DNA of 42,456 bases from Pseudomonadota bacterium (GCA_023402015.1 JAEXCU010000006.1:1-42456); one strand, 5' to 3'; shown: positions 26,171-34,094, counted from the first letter of the stretch. The notes: a model not told the origin generated them from the letters alone. Made by a program: numbers and translations.

Positions 26171-26884
26171 ATGCAACTGACTGGTCCGGAAATTTTAAAT
26201 CGCATGCGCGAAACAAATGACATTGTAATAGAACCGTTTGACATGCGGTGCCTGGGCAGCAACAGTTATGACCTGCATTTGGCGGACACCCTGAAAATTT
26301 ATACACATACACTGCCCGCGGGGATGCGACCGGCCATTGCGTTTAATCCCAATAAAAAAGATTACGATATGTCCGCATGGTTCTATCGTCGCAAAGGTTA
26401 TCTGGATTATTTGCGCAATCCACAAAAATACGACATTCGCAATCCGCAATTCTTGCTGGACCCGTGCGACAAAAAATCGCATCACACAACAGAAATAAAA
26501 ATTCCAGAATCAGGATTAATTTTGTCGCCACAAATTGGATATCTGGGCTCCACCGTGGAATATACTGAAACGCGGAATTTGTTTCCGTATATTGACGGCA
26601 AATCGTCTGTCGGGCGCAACTTTATACTGAATCACCATACGGCGGGACGCGGCGACGACGGATTCTGTGGGCAATGGACGTTGGAAATTCGTGTTTTGTA
26701 TCCGACGGTTGTATATCCATATATGCGCATCGGCCAAATTTATTACGAAACATTTATCGGCGATCGCAACCCATACGACCGCAACCCGGCCAGTCATTAT
26801 AATGAACAATCTGGTCCAACGGCTGCGGCGCGAATTCCAATTGACCATTTTCTGGCACAGCGGGCCACAGAAAAAACAAAATAA
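26171..26884 (+). CDS. dcd: dCTP deaminase/dUTPase-family protein
   Basis: The family converts dCTP to dUTP or hydrolyses dUTP. Visible blocks are SNSYDLHLADTLKIY (like the GxxSYDLrLG strand), GYLGSTVEYTETRNL, the nucleotide-binding DGKSSVGRNF at 142-151 and GFCGQWTLEI. At 237 aa it is about 45 residues longer than standard Dcd, with an insertion around residues 55-105. The start at 26171 is preceded by AAAGGA. The superfamily is clear; deaminase versus other activity is not proven. Confidence 0.75.
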   Translation: MQLTGPEILNRMRETNDIVIEPFDMRCLGSNSYDLHLADTLKIYTHTLPAGMRPAIAFNPNKKDYDMSAWFYRRKGYLDYLRNPQKYDIRNPQFLLDPCDKKSHHTTEIKIPESGLILSPQIGYLGSTVEYTETRNLFPYIDGKSSVGRNFILNHHTAGRGDDGFCGQWTLEIRVLYPTVVYPYMRIGQIYYETFIGDRNPYDRNPASHYNEQSGPTAAARIPIDHFLAQRATEKTK

Positions 26885-26885
26885 A

Positions 26886-26912
26886 TAAAACCGGCCAAAT
26901 GGCCGGTTTGTT
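26886..26912. terminator. Bidirectional terminator
   Basis: The stem ACCGGCCA/TGGCCGGT with flanking A/T-rich runs lies between convergent dcd and bamD. Confidence 0.8.
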
Positions 26913-27661
26913 TATTCATGTTCCATATCGTTGGTTTTCTTGTCCAGTTTTTTGGTCCATTCGTTATCTGGGAAATTTTTGCGCAACATCTGGGAATATC
27001 CATAAACCTGTTCCGGCAGACCAATTGCCGTATAACATTCAGTTAATCTGAACATCGCCTCGGGCGTCATGACGGTTTCCTGGGCACCGTCCACAACAGA
27101 TTGCAGGCGCGAAATCGCACTGGGCCAGTTTTCTTTGGCCATATCTGCACGCGCAGAATACATCACTTTGCCGGCGATATAGTTTTTCAGGATAATAATT
27201 TTATTTTCTGCGTTTTTGGCATAAGGCGAATTGGGGAATCGTTCAACCAATTGCTGGAACTGTTGCAATGCGTATGCAGACATCCCCGGTTCACGACGAA
27301 CATCGCTGACCTGGCGGTAATAACACATTCCACGCAGATACAAAATATACGGAACGTCTTTGTGGCCGGGATGAAACCGCATAAACCGGTCAGCGGCCAG
27401 AATTGCGCCGGCAAAATCTTTGTCCATATAATATGAATACGCCGCCATAACCAGCGCATCTGCGGCCCACGGACTGGACGGATACTGATTTTCCGCCATC
27501 AGAAATTCCGCCGCAGCCTGGTCATAATCTTTGTCGTTAAAGTATTCATATGCAGTTTGGTAAATATCCGTCAGATTGCGTTCCGGTTCAATTTTTGTGG
27601 TTTTCCCAGCGCACGCGACCAGTATTCCCGCCAATCCCAACATCATTATCAGTTTTTTCAT
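26912..27661 (-). CDS. bamD: Outer membrane assembly lipoprotein BamD
   Basis: BamD is the essential lipoprotein of the BAM complex that folds outer membrane proteins. It has a signal peptide with lipobox LVAC (Cys17), then five TPR-like repeats (IYQTAYEYFNDKDYDQAAAEFLMAENQYPSSPWA and following). The length of 249 aa fits. The RBS AGGAA precedes the start. It is divergent from murJ with a 53-nt gap. Confidence 0.93.
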   Translation of the reverse strand: MKKLIMMLGLAGILVACAGKTTKIEPERNLTDIYQTAYEYFNDKDYDQAAAEFLMAENQYPSSPWAADALVMAAYSYYMDKDFAGAILAADRFMRFHPGHKDVPYILYLRGMCYYRQVSDVRREPGMSAYALQQFQQLVERFPNSPYAKNAENKIIILKNYIAGKVMYSARADMAKENWPSAISRLQSVVDGAQETVMTPEAMFRLTECYTAIGLPEQVYGYSQMLRKNFPDNEWTKKLDKKTNDMEHE

Positions 27662-27677
27662 GTTTTATATTCCTGTC

Positions 27678-27707
27678 TTGATTTTATCTTATGAAGATGA
27701 GTATAAT
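27678..27707 (+). promoter_or_regulatory. murJ promoter
   Basis: TTGATT (27678-27683) and a perfect TATAAT (27702-27707) are 18 nt apart. The -10 ends 7 nt before the chosen ATG at 27715, predicting a leaderless mRNA; the ATG at 27691 would lie upstream of the transcript. Confidence 0.6.
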
Positions 27708-27714
27708 TCAATCC

Positions 27715-29175
27715 ATGAAACTAGGCAAACATATTTTCGGGGTCGGTGCAATGACCGGCATCAGTCGTATTTTCGGATTCGTTCGCGACATGCTGATTGC
27801 GCGGGTTTTGGGTGCAGGACGATTATCAGACATTTTTTTGGCGGCATTTAAACTGCCGAATTTATTCCGCGATTTATTGGGCGAAGGTGCCCTGTCCGCA
27901 ATTTTCATCCCCATGTACACAGATTTAAAGAAAGACGATGAATTCGCCAAGAACGTATTTTCATGGCTGATGGTGGTATTATTGGGAATCACCATTGTGT
28001 TTGAAATATTTATGCCCCTGGTTATATGGATTTTGGCACCGGGCTTTGCAGATGACCCGGGCAAGATGCAGTTAACCGTGATAATTTCCCGTATTATGTT
28101 CTGCTATGTCATATTCGTTTGTGGTTCGGCGTTTTTGTCGGCGATTCTGAATGCGTTTTCACGATTCTTGCTGGCGGCGTTTATGCCGGTGCTGTTAAAC
28201 ATTATGCTGATTGGGGCATTACTGTTCGCATCGTTTTATGCCCAGGGAACGGTATTATATATTATGGCGGGCACGGTCGTATTGTCTGGAATTATCCAGT
28301 TTGGTGTTCTGTGGTCGCGAATCCGGGCAAAACACTTTGGGCTGCGCCTGGTGGTGCCACGTTGGACGCCCGGGATTAAAAGTTTGTTTAAACGCCTGGG
28401 CATCAGTATTGTTGGTAATGGATTTTACCAGATAACGATTATTATTGGCACATTGGTGGCCAGTTTTCAAAACGGTGCGGTTTCATGGCTGTATTATTCC
28501 GACCGTATTGTGCAATTGCCATTTGCGATGATTGGCCTGGCGGTTGGAACGGTGCTGATGTCGTCCATATCAAATGCATTGGCCGATAAAAACATGCGCA
28601 GTGTTTATATTCAGCAAAATTCGTCCCTGCGGCGTTCATTGATGCTGATTCTGCCATGTGTGGCGGGCCTGTTTGTTTTGGCGGAACCTATTATCAAGTC
28701 CTTGTTTCAATATGGCGCATGGACGGCCGCATCAACGCACGCAGTGGCATTGGCAATTATGATTCAGATATTCGTCCTGCCCGCGATGATGGTCAGTCAG
28801 ATTTACAGTAAAACCCTGTACGCATCCCAGGATGTTAAAACACCGGTTAAAACGTCCATGATTTCATTGGGTGCGGCATCTGTGATATATCTGGCGCTGT
28901 TTCCATTTATTGGATATTTGGCAATTCCGACCGGAATCGTGGTCAGTGGATACTTAAAGAATTACCTGTTGGGACGTGCGTGCCGCAAACGTAATCTGGT
29001 TCGCCACGACAGTCGCACGGTGCGGGCGGTTATTGCATTTGGCGGCCTGGCCGCAATATTGGGTGTTGGACTGTGGTTTATACCAATAACCAGCATTTGG
29101 GTTTTAATGGCGGCGATTGCCGTATATGGGGCGATTTACCTGCCAATTGCATATATTATTGACCGCAAAATCTAA
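27715..29175 (+). CDS. murJ: Lipid II flippase MurJ
   Basis: MurJ flips the peptidoglycan precursor lipid II across the inner membrane. The N-terminus MTGISRIFGFVRDMLIARVLG is diagnostic, as are FKLPNLFRDLLGEGALSAIFIP and SWLYYSDRIVQLPFAMIGLAVGTVLM. About 14 membrane helices are visible and the length is 486 aa. The start is set by the promoter position and by the family N-terminus. It overlaps the convergent DUF1796 gene by 4 nt at the 3' end. Confidence 0.95.
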   Translation: MKLGKHIFGVGAMTGISRIFGFVRDMLIARVLGAGRLSDIFLAAFKLPNLFRDLLGEGALSAIFIPMYTDLKKDDEFAKNVFSWLMVVLLGITIVFEIFMPLVIWILAPGFADDPGKMQLTVIISRIMFCYVIFVCGSAFLSAILNAFSRFLLAAFMPVLLNIMLIGALLFASFYAQGTVLYIMAGTVVLSGIIQFGVLWSRIRAKHFGLRLVVPRWTPGIKSLFKRLGISIVGNGFYQITIIIGTLVASFQNGAVSWLYYSDRIVQLPFAMIGLAVGTVLMSSISNALADKNMRSVYIQQNSSLRRSLMLILPCVAGLFVLAEPIIKSLFQYGAWTAASTHAVALAIMIQIFVLPAMMVSQIYSKTLYASQDVKTPVKTSMISLGAASVIYLALFPFIGYLAIPTGIVVSGYLKNYLLGRACRKRNLVRHDSRTVRAVIAFGGLAAILGVGLWFIPITSIWVLMAAIAVYGAIYLPIAYIIDRKI

Positions 29176-29747
29176 GATGCGTTTGATAATCCAATCCCGG
29201 CCAGGGCACGAATAAACATCCGGATGGATTTTTTGTAATCGCAATCGTCCAATTTATCCCATGACAAAGTACGCACGTAATACAAATCTGGGTTAATACG
29301 ATACAATTTGCATTTTTTGATGTCTGGCCCAAACAGCACCAGAATCATATGAATATTATTACCAAATTTGGCCTGCAAAGAATCCAATGCGCGGCGCGCA
29401 TCGGCCAGTGTGGCAGTATTGCCGGCATGCACCAGTAAAACGCGTCGTCCGGACGTCAGACAATCAATTATGCGTTTAATTCGTACGTCATAACTTTCCG
29501 GATTCTTGTCGTATTCGGCACACCAATTGACGTTCGGCGCGAAATTGTTAAAATTATTTAATAACAATTTCACGCATTTGTTTAAATCCAACCCGCACAA
29601 CAAATCAAACGGTCCCGCAAATTTGCGCAACCCGGCCAATTGCAATGCATTTGCGCCAAAACAACCATCCCCCAGGCTGAAAATATAATCGTATTTTTCT
29701 GGGCGGCTAAAAAATTTCCGCAGACAAAATATATGATGAAACGGCAT
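29172..29747 (-). CDS. DUF1796 papain-like protein
   Basis: The protein is 191 aa. The block YIFSLGDGCFGANALQLAGLRKFAGPFDLL near the N-terminus matches DUF1796, a putative papain-like cysteine peptidase family with S-L-G-x-x-C and a PFD motif. The putative active Cys is in GDGC. The start at 29747 is preceded by AAAGGA. It lies 19 nt downstream of the terminator of structured RNA copy 1, the same spacing as for the GT6 gene and RNA copy 3. Family members often accompany glycosyltransferase and surface-glycan genes. The function is not established. Confidence 0.7.
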   Translation of the reverse strand: MPFHHIFCLRKFFSRPEKYDYIFSLGDGCFGANALQLAGLRKFAGPFDLLCGLDLNKCVKLLLNNFNNFAPNVNWCAEYDKNPESYDVRIKRIIDCLTSGRRVLLVHAGNTATLADARRALDSLQAKFGNNIHMILVLFGPDIKKCKLYRINPDLYYVRTLSWDKLDDCDYKKSIRMFIRALAGIGLSNAS

Positions 29748-29766
29748 GAAATTTATCCTTTTGACT

Positions 29767-29940
29767 AAAAAAACACCTAAGGAATTAGGTGTCGGGAAGT
29801 TAGTCATTCAAAAGCAGTTGAATTCGTTGTCTTTGGATTAATCCTGTTGTATCGCAACGACTTCCCGACACTGTGGTCGGGACATTTGTTAGAATTCTGC
29901 TTTTGGGCGACTAAACCCATTCAACCTAACACTGTCTACA
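29767..29940 (-). ncRNA. Structured leader RNA, copy 1 (upstream of DUF1796 gene)
   Basis: On the minus strand the outer stem GTCGGGAAGT (29860-29869) pairs with ACTTCCCGAC (29791-29800), 10 bp. Inside it are an inner stem TCGTTG/CAACGA with an ACAG-GGATTAATCC-AAAG element (29835-29844 hairpin) and a hairpin ATTCA/TGAAT. A terminator follows, ACACCTAA-TTCC-TTAGGTGT plus T7 (29767-29792), overlapping the outer stem by 2 nt. The promoter is at 29947-29975. Sequence is diverged from copies 2 and 3, but the architecture is the same. No known riboswitch class was recognised. Confidence 0.7.
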
Positions 29941-29946
29941 TTGCCA

Positions 29947-29975
29947 ATCTTATTACAGACGCGTTATTAAATCAA
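29947..29975 (-). promoter_or_regulatory. Promoter of structured RNA copy 1
   Basis: On the minus strand TTGATT (29970-29975) and TAAGAT (29947-29952) are 17 nt apart. Confidence 0.5.
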
Positions 29976-29997
29976 CCTGTAAAAACATAAAATAAAG

Positions 29998-30026
29998 TTG
30001 AAACAGGCACATTTATATGATAAAAT
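29998..30026 (+). promoter_or_regulatory. rlpA promoter
   Basis: TTGAAA (29998-30003) and TAAAAT (30021-30026) are 17 nt apart, with the start about 20 nt before the rlpA ATG. Confidence 0.6.
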
Positions 30027-30054
30027 CTCTATTAAGAATGTAAGGAGTCCCATT

Positions 30055-30936
30055 ATGAAAAAAATCGTTTCATTGGCAGTTTTAACTGCACTGTTGACGG
30101 GTTGTATGAACAACGGCGCCACAGATAACAAGGCCGGATACGGCACGGATGGTTTTGGCGAAGAAGTATTGGTTTCTGAAACCGGCACACAATCGTTAAA
30201 TAACGCGTACCTGTTGGCCGCCGCCCCCAAATACTATGTGGGCAGTGCGTACAAAGTTGAAAACGTTCAATACATCCCGGTGGAAGATTTAACATACAAT
30301 CAAACCGGCATTGCAGGCATCGTTCCGGCCGAATTAAATGGCACGAAAACCAGCAATGGCGAAGTTTTTGATATTAACCAAATGGTCGCAACCAGCAAGA
30401 CTTTGCCCCTGCCAACGATTGCACGCGTAACCAATTTGGACAATGGCCAATCTGTTATCGTTCGTGTTAACAATCGTGGCCCATTTGTCAACACACGTAT
30501 TATGGACCTGTCCCCGGCCGCGGCCAGCAAAATTGGAATGAATGGCCAGTCCAAGGTCCAGGTCCAGGTTTTGGCCGACGAATCAATTGCGGTTAAAAAC
30601 GCAACAATTGGTGCGGTTGCCCCCCAGACAGTTTCCACGACACCGATAGAGGTCGTAGAAACCACAACCGTTGTGCAAACAACACCGGTTGCCGGCGGTG
30701 AATACAGCGTTCAGGTTGCCGCATTTTATGCCGAAGACAGCGCGAACACCCTGGCCGCACGCATGCGCACATATGGCGATGCCGTTGTTGTCAAAGAAGG
30801 CGACATGTTCAAGGTTCGCATTGTTGACCTGGATGCATCCAAGGCACGCAGCGTAATTGATGCCCTGCGCAGCAACGAAGGAATGGCACCGGGATTATTA
30901 AAGAATGGCCGCTGGATTAATGCAGACAGCATTTAA
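30055..30936 (+). CDS. rlpA: RlpA-like lipoprotein with SPOR domain
   Basis: RlpA is a septal-ring outer membrane lipoprotein; in some species it is a lytic transglycosylase for naked glycan. The lipobox LLTGC gives Cys17. The double-psi beta-barrel spans about residues 85-165 (KTSNGEVFDINQMVATSKTLPLPT, then VRVNNRGPFVNTRIMDLSPAAASKIGM). A Thr-rich linker follows. The SPOR domain fills the last 75 residues (YSVQVAAFYAEDSANTLAARM). The start at 30055 has AAGGAG upstream. The length is 293 aa. Confidence 0.9.
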   Translation: MKKIVSLAVLTALLTGCMNNGATDNKAGYGTDGFGEEVLVSETGTQSLNNAYLLAAAPKYYVGSAYKVENVQYIPVEDLTYNQTGIAGIVPAELNGTKTSNGEVFDINQMVATSKTLPLPTIARVTNLDNGQSVIVRVNNRGPFVNTRIMDLSPAAASKIGMNGQSKVQVQVLADESIAVKNATIGAVAPQTVSTTPIEVVETTTVVQTTPVAGGEYSVQVAAFYAEDSANTLAARMRTYGDAVVVKEGDMFKVRIVDLDASKARSVIDALRSNEGMAPGLLKNGRWINADSI

Positions 30937-30952
30937 TCATTTGCCACGAATA

Positions 30953-30985
30953 TAAAAAATCCCACCAATCGGTGGGATTTTTTTA
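30953..30985 (+). terminator. rlpA terminator
   Basis: The stem ATCCCACC-AATC-GGTGGGAT is followed by T7. Confidence 0.85.
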
Positions 30986-31110
30986 ATGTGTAATGTGGTT
31001 GTAGAGTGTGTTTTTCCCGCGACTGGGTTGCACCCCTCCATGGCGGGGTGTCCACGGGACGGGGGGGATTATTTATTTTCGTGATACGTTGTTCGTGATA
31101 CGATATTTCT

Positions 31111-31208
31111 TTGTCATTGCGAGGGAGTGCAACGACCGCGGCAATCCATTTAATTAATGAACCTTGCCGCTTTACATATGGATTGCCACGCTTCGCTCGC
31201 AATGACAA
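31111..31208. repeat. GTCATTGCGAG palindromic element A
   Basis: A 98-bp element with perfect 13-bp terminal inverted repeats, TTGTCATTGCGAG (31111-31123) and CTCGCAATGACAA (31196-31208). Internal arms GGCAATCCAT/ATGGATTGCC are also palindromic. Related copies lie at 31733-31768 (partial) and 31793-31895. Confidence 0.8.
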
Positions 31209-31223
31209 CGGGTGTAGCCTGGT

Positions 31224-31453
31224 GGGGACAATACCTTAGACGTGTTTTGCGCACCGTATGATTGTCCCCATAAAAAAGTGTGGGGCAGGAAATGAAACAA
31301 TTTGTTGATTAAGAGTCTGACCAAACCCCACCTGTTAAAAAGCACGGGGTGTTTCCTGACACATGCATCAGGAGAGGGAAACACCCCGCACTTGCATGCA
31401 GGAAACAGGCGCTTGATTTTTTATTCCTAATTCTATATTCACCTGTTTCCCAA
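31224..31453 (-). other. Cluster of hairpins without coding capacity
   Basis: Four stems follow one another: TGGGGACAAT/ATTGTCCCCA (31224-31273), GTGGGG/CCCCAC (near 31280-31333, T6 after it on the minus strand), CGGGGTGTTTCC/GGAAACACCCCG (near 31343-31388, TTTTT after it on the minus strand), and GGAAACAGG/CCTGTTTCC (near 31401-31450). They lie directly downstream of RNA copy 2 on the same strand. No credible ORF was found in 30987-31932; apart from this cluster the stretch holds RNA copy 2 and the palindromic elements. Confidence 0.5.
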
Positions 31454-31455
31454 TG

Positions 31456-31687
31456 AAAAGACCGCCGGAAGAGAATCTGGGCGGTCGGGGAGTTCAAAAA
31501 TCATAACAAACGATGATCCCGTTGGTCTTTGGGCAAGCCCTGTTTTATAACCAACAGCTCCCCGACCATACTAAGAGTCAGAGAGATAACGGTGCAGTTG
31601 ACACCGCATCGGATTAGATAACGATACATTTCTGCACCGGTTTGTTAGAGGTTTTTGAAGACCCCGAATCCATATCCCTATGGATTC
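31456..31687 (-). ncRNA. Structured leader RNA, copy 2 (no gene downstream)
   Basis: On the minus strand the 5' hairpin is GAATCCATA-TCCC-type (31666-31687). Next is a stem GGTGCAG/CTGCACC (31591-31597 with 31632-31638). The outer stem GGTCGGGGAG/CTCCCCGACC (31558-31567 with 31483-31492) encloses GTTGGT/ACCAAC. That inner stem carries ACAG-GGGCTTGCCC-AAAG (31531-31540), and an ATCAT/ATGAT hairpin follows. The terminator arms GACCGCC/GGCGGTC (31460-31486) overlap the outer stem by 4 nt but the T-run is only T4. A TATAAT (31693-31698) fits a start near 31686. No CDS follows on this strand, so the copy looks orphaned. Confidence 0.65.
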
Positions 31688-31732
31688 CGACATATTATAC
31701 ACGAACCCCGGAACAAATTCCAGCGGAAAAGT

Positions 31733-31768
31733 GGATTGCCACGCCACTATCGTGGCTCGCAATGACAG
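31733..31768. repeat. GTCATTGCGAG element B, partial
   Basis: This is the right half of the palindromic element only: GGATTGCCACG, then a CCAC-TATC-GTGG hairpin, then CTCGCAATGACA. Confidence 0.7.
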
Positions 31769-31792
31769 GGGAAGACATGTTTGGGTCCACAT

Positions 31793-31895
31793 TGTCATTG
31801 CGAGGGAGCGAAACGACCGCGGCAATCCAGTTTAATAATGAACTTTGCTGCTTTATATATGGATTGCCACAGGGCTTGCGCCCTTCGCAATGACA
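31793..31895. repeat. GTCATTGCGAG palindromic element C
   Basis: This full-length element starts TGTCATTGCGAGGGAGCG and ends TTCGCAATGACA. Its internal sequence is closely similar to element A, including CGACCGCGGCAATCCA. A further fragment GTCATTGCGG lies at about 31920. Confidence 0.8.
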
Positions 31896-31932
31896 GAGAA
31901 GAACACTCATAAACACCTTGGTCATTGCGGCA

Positions 31933-32676
31933 TTAAAACGACACATTAAAGTTTCGGGAACGGTGGTGGGCCGCGCGCTCTTTTAATTTTCCCAAAATTC
32001 GCGCACGCCGCGCCATGCGAAACGCCATTGTTTGGGCTGTAACAGGTTGCAGAAAATTGTTGGCATATGATTCTTTGCGTTCATGGGACAGGCGCATCAG
32101 AAATGTTTCAACAAAATTGTCGCCCATTTCATCGCGCCGGATTTTACGATACTGGGCCCGAATTTCGCGATACAATCGCCGTGCATCGCGGCGTATTTTG
32201 CGAATTTGTTCCCCGCGCAGTAATTGCGGACGACGAATCCATTCGTCGCGCATTATGGAATACGCACTGCCAACCTTGTAAATATTTGGACCATATTTGG
32301 GCGCGCCGACATCAACAAATTCAATATCTATGCCGCGCCCACATATTTTAATGCGATAATTTCGCCGCCATGCGCCCAATGCATTTTTCATTAATGCATA
32401 TGTATCAACACCCGGGAAAGTTTCATACATTTTATTCATATCGGCAACGATACAGATGTCTATGTCGCTGGTATCGTCATAATAATAATTTGTGGTTGAA
32501 CCGTGAACAAAGATATCGCGTACGCATTCATCCAATAATGGAAAGCCAATACGCTGGATATATGCGATATATTCCCACGCAACCATTTGCAGTGCGTTGG
32601 ACACCAATTTGTTCATCGTTCCATCAGAATTCCAAATACGCACATCCAAATTTTTATGATAAATAAATCGCGGCAT
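31933..32676 (-). CDS. Nucleotidyltransferase-fold protein
   Basis: The protein is 247 aa. The pol-beta-like motif G59-S60 (VHGSTTNYYYDDTSDID) with D71 and D73, and a third acidic position around D117/E119 (GIDIEF), matches the nucleotidyltransferase superfamily. The C-terminal half is very basic (RRDARRLYREIRAQYRKIRRDE and a terminal HHRSRNF), suggesting nucleic-acid contact. The substrate is unknown. RBS AGGGG lies before the start. It sits among accessory genes next to mobile palindromes and RNA copy 2. Confidence 0.65.
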   Translation of the reverse strand: MPRFIYHKNLDVRIWNSDGTMNKLVSNALQMVAWEYIAYIQRIGFPLLDECVRDIFVHGSTTNYYYDDTSDIDICIVADMNKMYETFPGVDTYALMKNALGAWRRNYRIKICGRGIDIEFVDVGAPKYGPNIYKVGSAYSIMRDEWIRRPQLLRGEQIRKIRRDARRLYREIRAQYRKIRRDEMGDNFVETFLMRLSHERKESYANNFLQPVTAQTMAFRMARRARILGKLKERAAHHRSRNFNVSF

Positions 32677-32678
32677 TG

Positions 32679-33208
32679 TTATACCCCTGTGGTACTGGAT
32701 GATTCAGAAATATCAACTTCGTACCCTGTGCCATTGCTGATATTACAACTGGCATAACAAGTGCCAGAAACCATTACATAACCATTTTTACATGATGTAC
32801 ACACGCAACTGCCCCAAATATTATTTTTGCATGTACGACTGCAATTCGCAATGGCAGTGCTGCAATCCTGGGTCGCACCATTGGTGGAACACGCCAGTTT
32901 TGATACACATTCACCTTTGTTAAATGCGCCCCAGTCTTCCCATTCACCCCTGACAACATGACAAGACACAGTGAAAATTTTACTGCGGTCGGCGCATTCG
33001 CATGTCGCCCATTCACCATCATCCATACCACGATTGGCGGTTCCGGGGCAATCCAGTGTTTCACGCCCGCATTCCAACGTTCCGGCCGATGCAGCCCCCC
33101 ACTGCGAAATCCCAAAAATCCCATAACGAAATCCGCCAATGGCATAAAGTACAACGTTAAAAACATTGCCCCCATTTTCAGCCAAAAATTTTTAATTTTC
33201 TGCGCCAC
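32679..33208 (-). pseudogene. Cys-rich secreted protein split by a G-run frameshift
   Basis: The GTG at 33208 has a strong Shine-Dalgarno sequence (GGGGGGAC) and encodes a signal-peptide-like start, MAQKIKNFWLKMGAMFLTLYF. That frame loses the Cys-rich sequence. The Cys-rich mature part (LECGRETLDCPG, SCVCTSCKNGYVMVSGTCYASC) is in another frame from 33185 to 32679. One extra G in the G6 tract at 33095-33100 would join both frames, giving 531 nt and a continuous signal peptide-AASAG-Cys-rich protein. It may therefore be a decayed gene, a phase-variable gene caught OFF, or a sequencing error. The alternative start at 33185 lacks a good signal peptide. Confidence 0.6.
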
Positions 33209-33220
33209 GACGTCCCCCCA

Positions 33221-33538
33221 TTAATAAACATATTTGCAAGAACTGGTAAATTCATATACACCGGTGTTATCTTTGTATTTCCCGGCTGGCATAACACAAT
33301 CTGTTATATCATTTAATGCAGCGATGTTTGTGATTCCATACTGGGTCGTGCCGTCTGCCCGGGTCAGGGCGGGACAACGACTGCATGCGACATAAAATGT
33401 TTCGCCATAAATATCCATAATAGAACTGGATACATAATAACCACTGTTGCATTTACTGGCGACACACCGCACAGATGCATGTGCATTGCAAACACAGACA
33501 AATCCCGCAACAGCAATAAAAAAACACTTCATTTTCAT
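33221..33538 (-). CDS. Cys-rich secreted protein
   Basis: The protein is 105 aa. The signal peptide MKMKCFFIAVAGFVCVCNAHA is followed by RCVASKCNSGYYVSSS and CSRCP. The C-terminal motif DCVMPAGKYKDNTGVYEFTSSC is shared with the protein at 18990-19472 (C-x-[ML]-P ... D-[NT]-TG-x-[YF]-x-FT-x-x-C). The start is at 33538, or possibly the second Met at 33532; the longer frame upstream has no signal peptide. It is likely exported and disulphide-bonded. Its function is unknown. Confidence 0.7.
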   Translation of the reverse strand: MKMKCFFIAVAGFVCVCNAHASVRCVASKCNSGYYVSSSIMDIYGETFYVACSRCPALTRADGTTQYGITNIAALNDITDCVMPAGKYKDNTGVYEFTSSCKYVY

Positions 33539-33689
33539 CGTCAAATCCAACCGGTGAATTAGATTCGGCATAAAATCCAATTGACAATTTGGGCAAATCA
33601 GCGTATTATTTAAACAGTAAAACGTAGGAAACAAACCACCGTTTGTTTTCGGCATTCGTTTGATTAAATTCCCCACTAAATTCAATTTA

Positions 33690-33717
33690 TTGCATTAAAA
33701 TTTTTATGCTGTAATAT
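33690..33717 (+). promoter_or_regulatory. Promoter of the Smr gene
   Basis: TTGCAT (33690-33695) and TAATAT (33712-33717) are 16 nt apart. The -10 ends 8 nt before the ATG, predicting a leaderless mRNA. Confidence 0.5.
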
Positions 33718-33725
33718 TTTACATT

Positions 33726-34094
33726 ATGAAAAAATTAACAGATGCTGATATTGCGCAAATGGCAGATGAAAAATTTGACCCCGATGTGCGCGCCGTTAAT
33801 CGCACGATTCGTGCGCAACTAAAACTGGGGCAATTGGTTCCCGCACCCTGCCCGGCGGCGGCACACGCCGTATTGGATTTGCATCAAAAAACCGAAGAAC
33901 AGGCATGGAATGAAATTATGAACCTGGCCACATCGGGCGCGCGCACTGCAAACATCATTACCGGGGCCAGTGGAATATTGAAAATCAAATTCACCCAATG
34001 GGTACGCGACAGCCTGTTGTCGCCATACATTTTGGAAACGCGTCCCATTAATAATGGCAGTTTTTTCGTACGATTTCGGCGCAAAAAATCTTAA
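33726..34094 (+). CDS. Smr-domain protein
   Basis: The protein is 122 aa. The Smr domain occupies residues 48-120: LDLHQKTEEQAW (49-61) and IITGASG (77-83), with a C-terminal GSFFVRFRRK strand. Classical Smr has LDLHGxT and TGKG; here HQ and GASG replace them, so nuclease activity may differ. Smr domains act in nucleic-acid cleavage. No RBS is present. The stop overlaps the convergent M23 peptidase gene by 4 nt. Confidence 0.82.
   Translation: MKKLTDADIAQMADEKFDPDVRAVNRTIRAQLKLGQLVPAPCPAAAHAVLDLHQKTEEQAWNEIMNLATSGARTANIITGASGILKIKFTQWVRDSLLSPYILETRPINNGSFFVRFRRKKS

Noticed and set aside
31309..31497. Minus-strand ORF starting MNSPTA at the RNA copy 2 terminator
   Set aside because: The start lies inside the repeated RNA (the same MNSPTA arises at copy 3), there is no RBS, and the frame crosses several stable hairpins.
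32774..33208. Full 144-aa ORF in the first frame of the frameshifted Cys-rich gene
   Set aside because: Only its first 35 residues look meaningful (RBS and signal peptide); the remainder is the out-of-frame shadow of the Cys-rich sequence.
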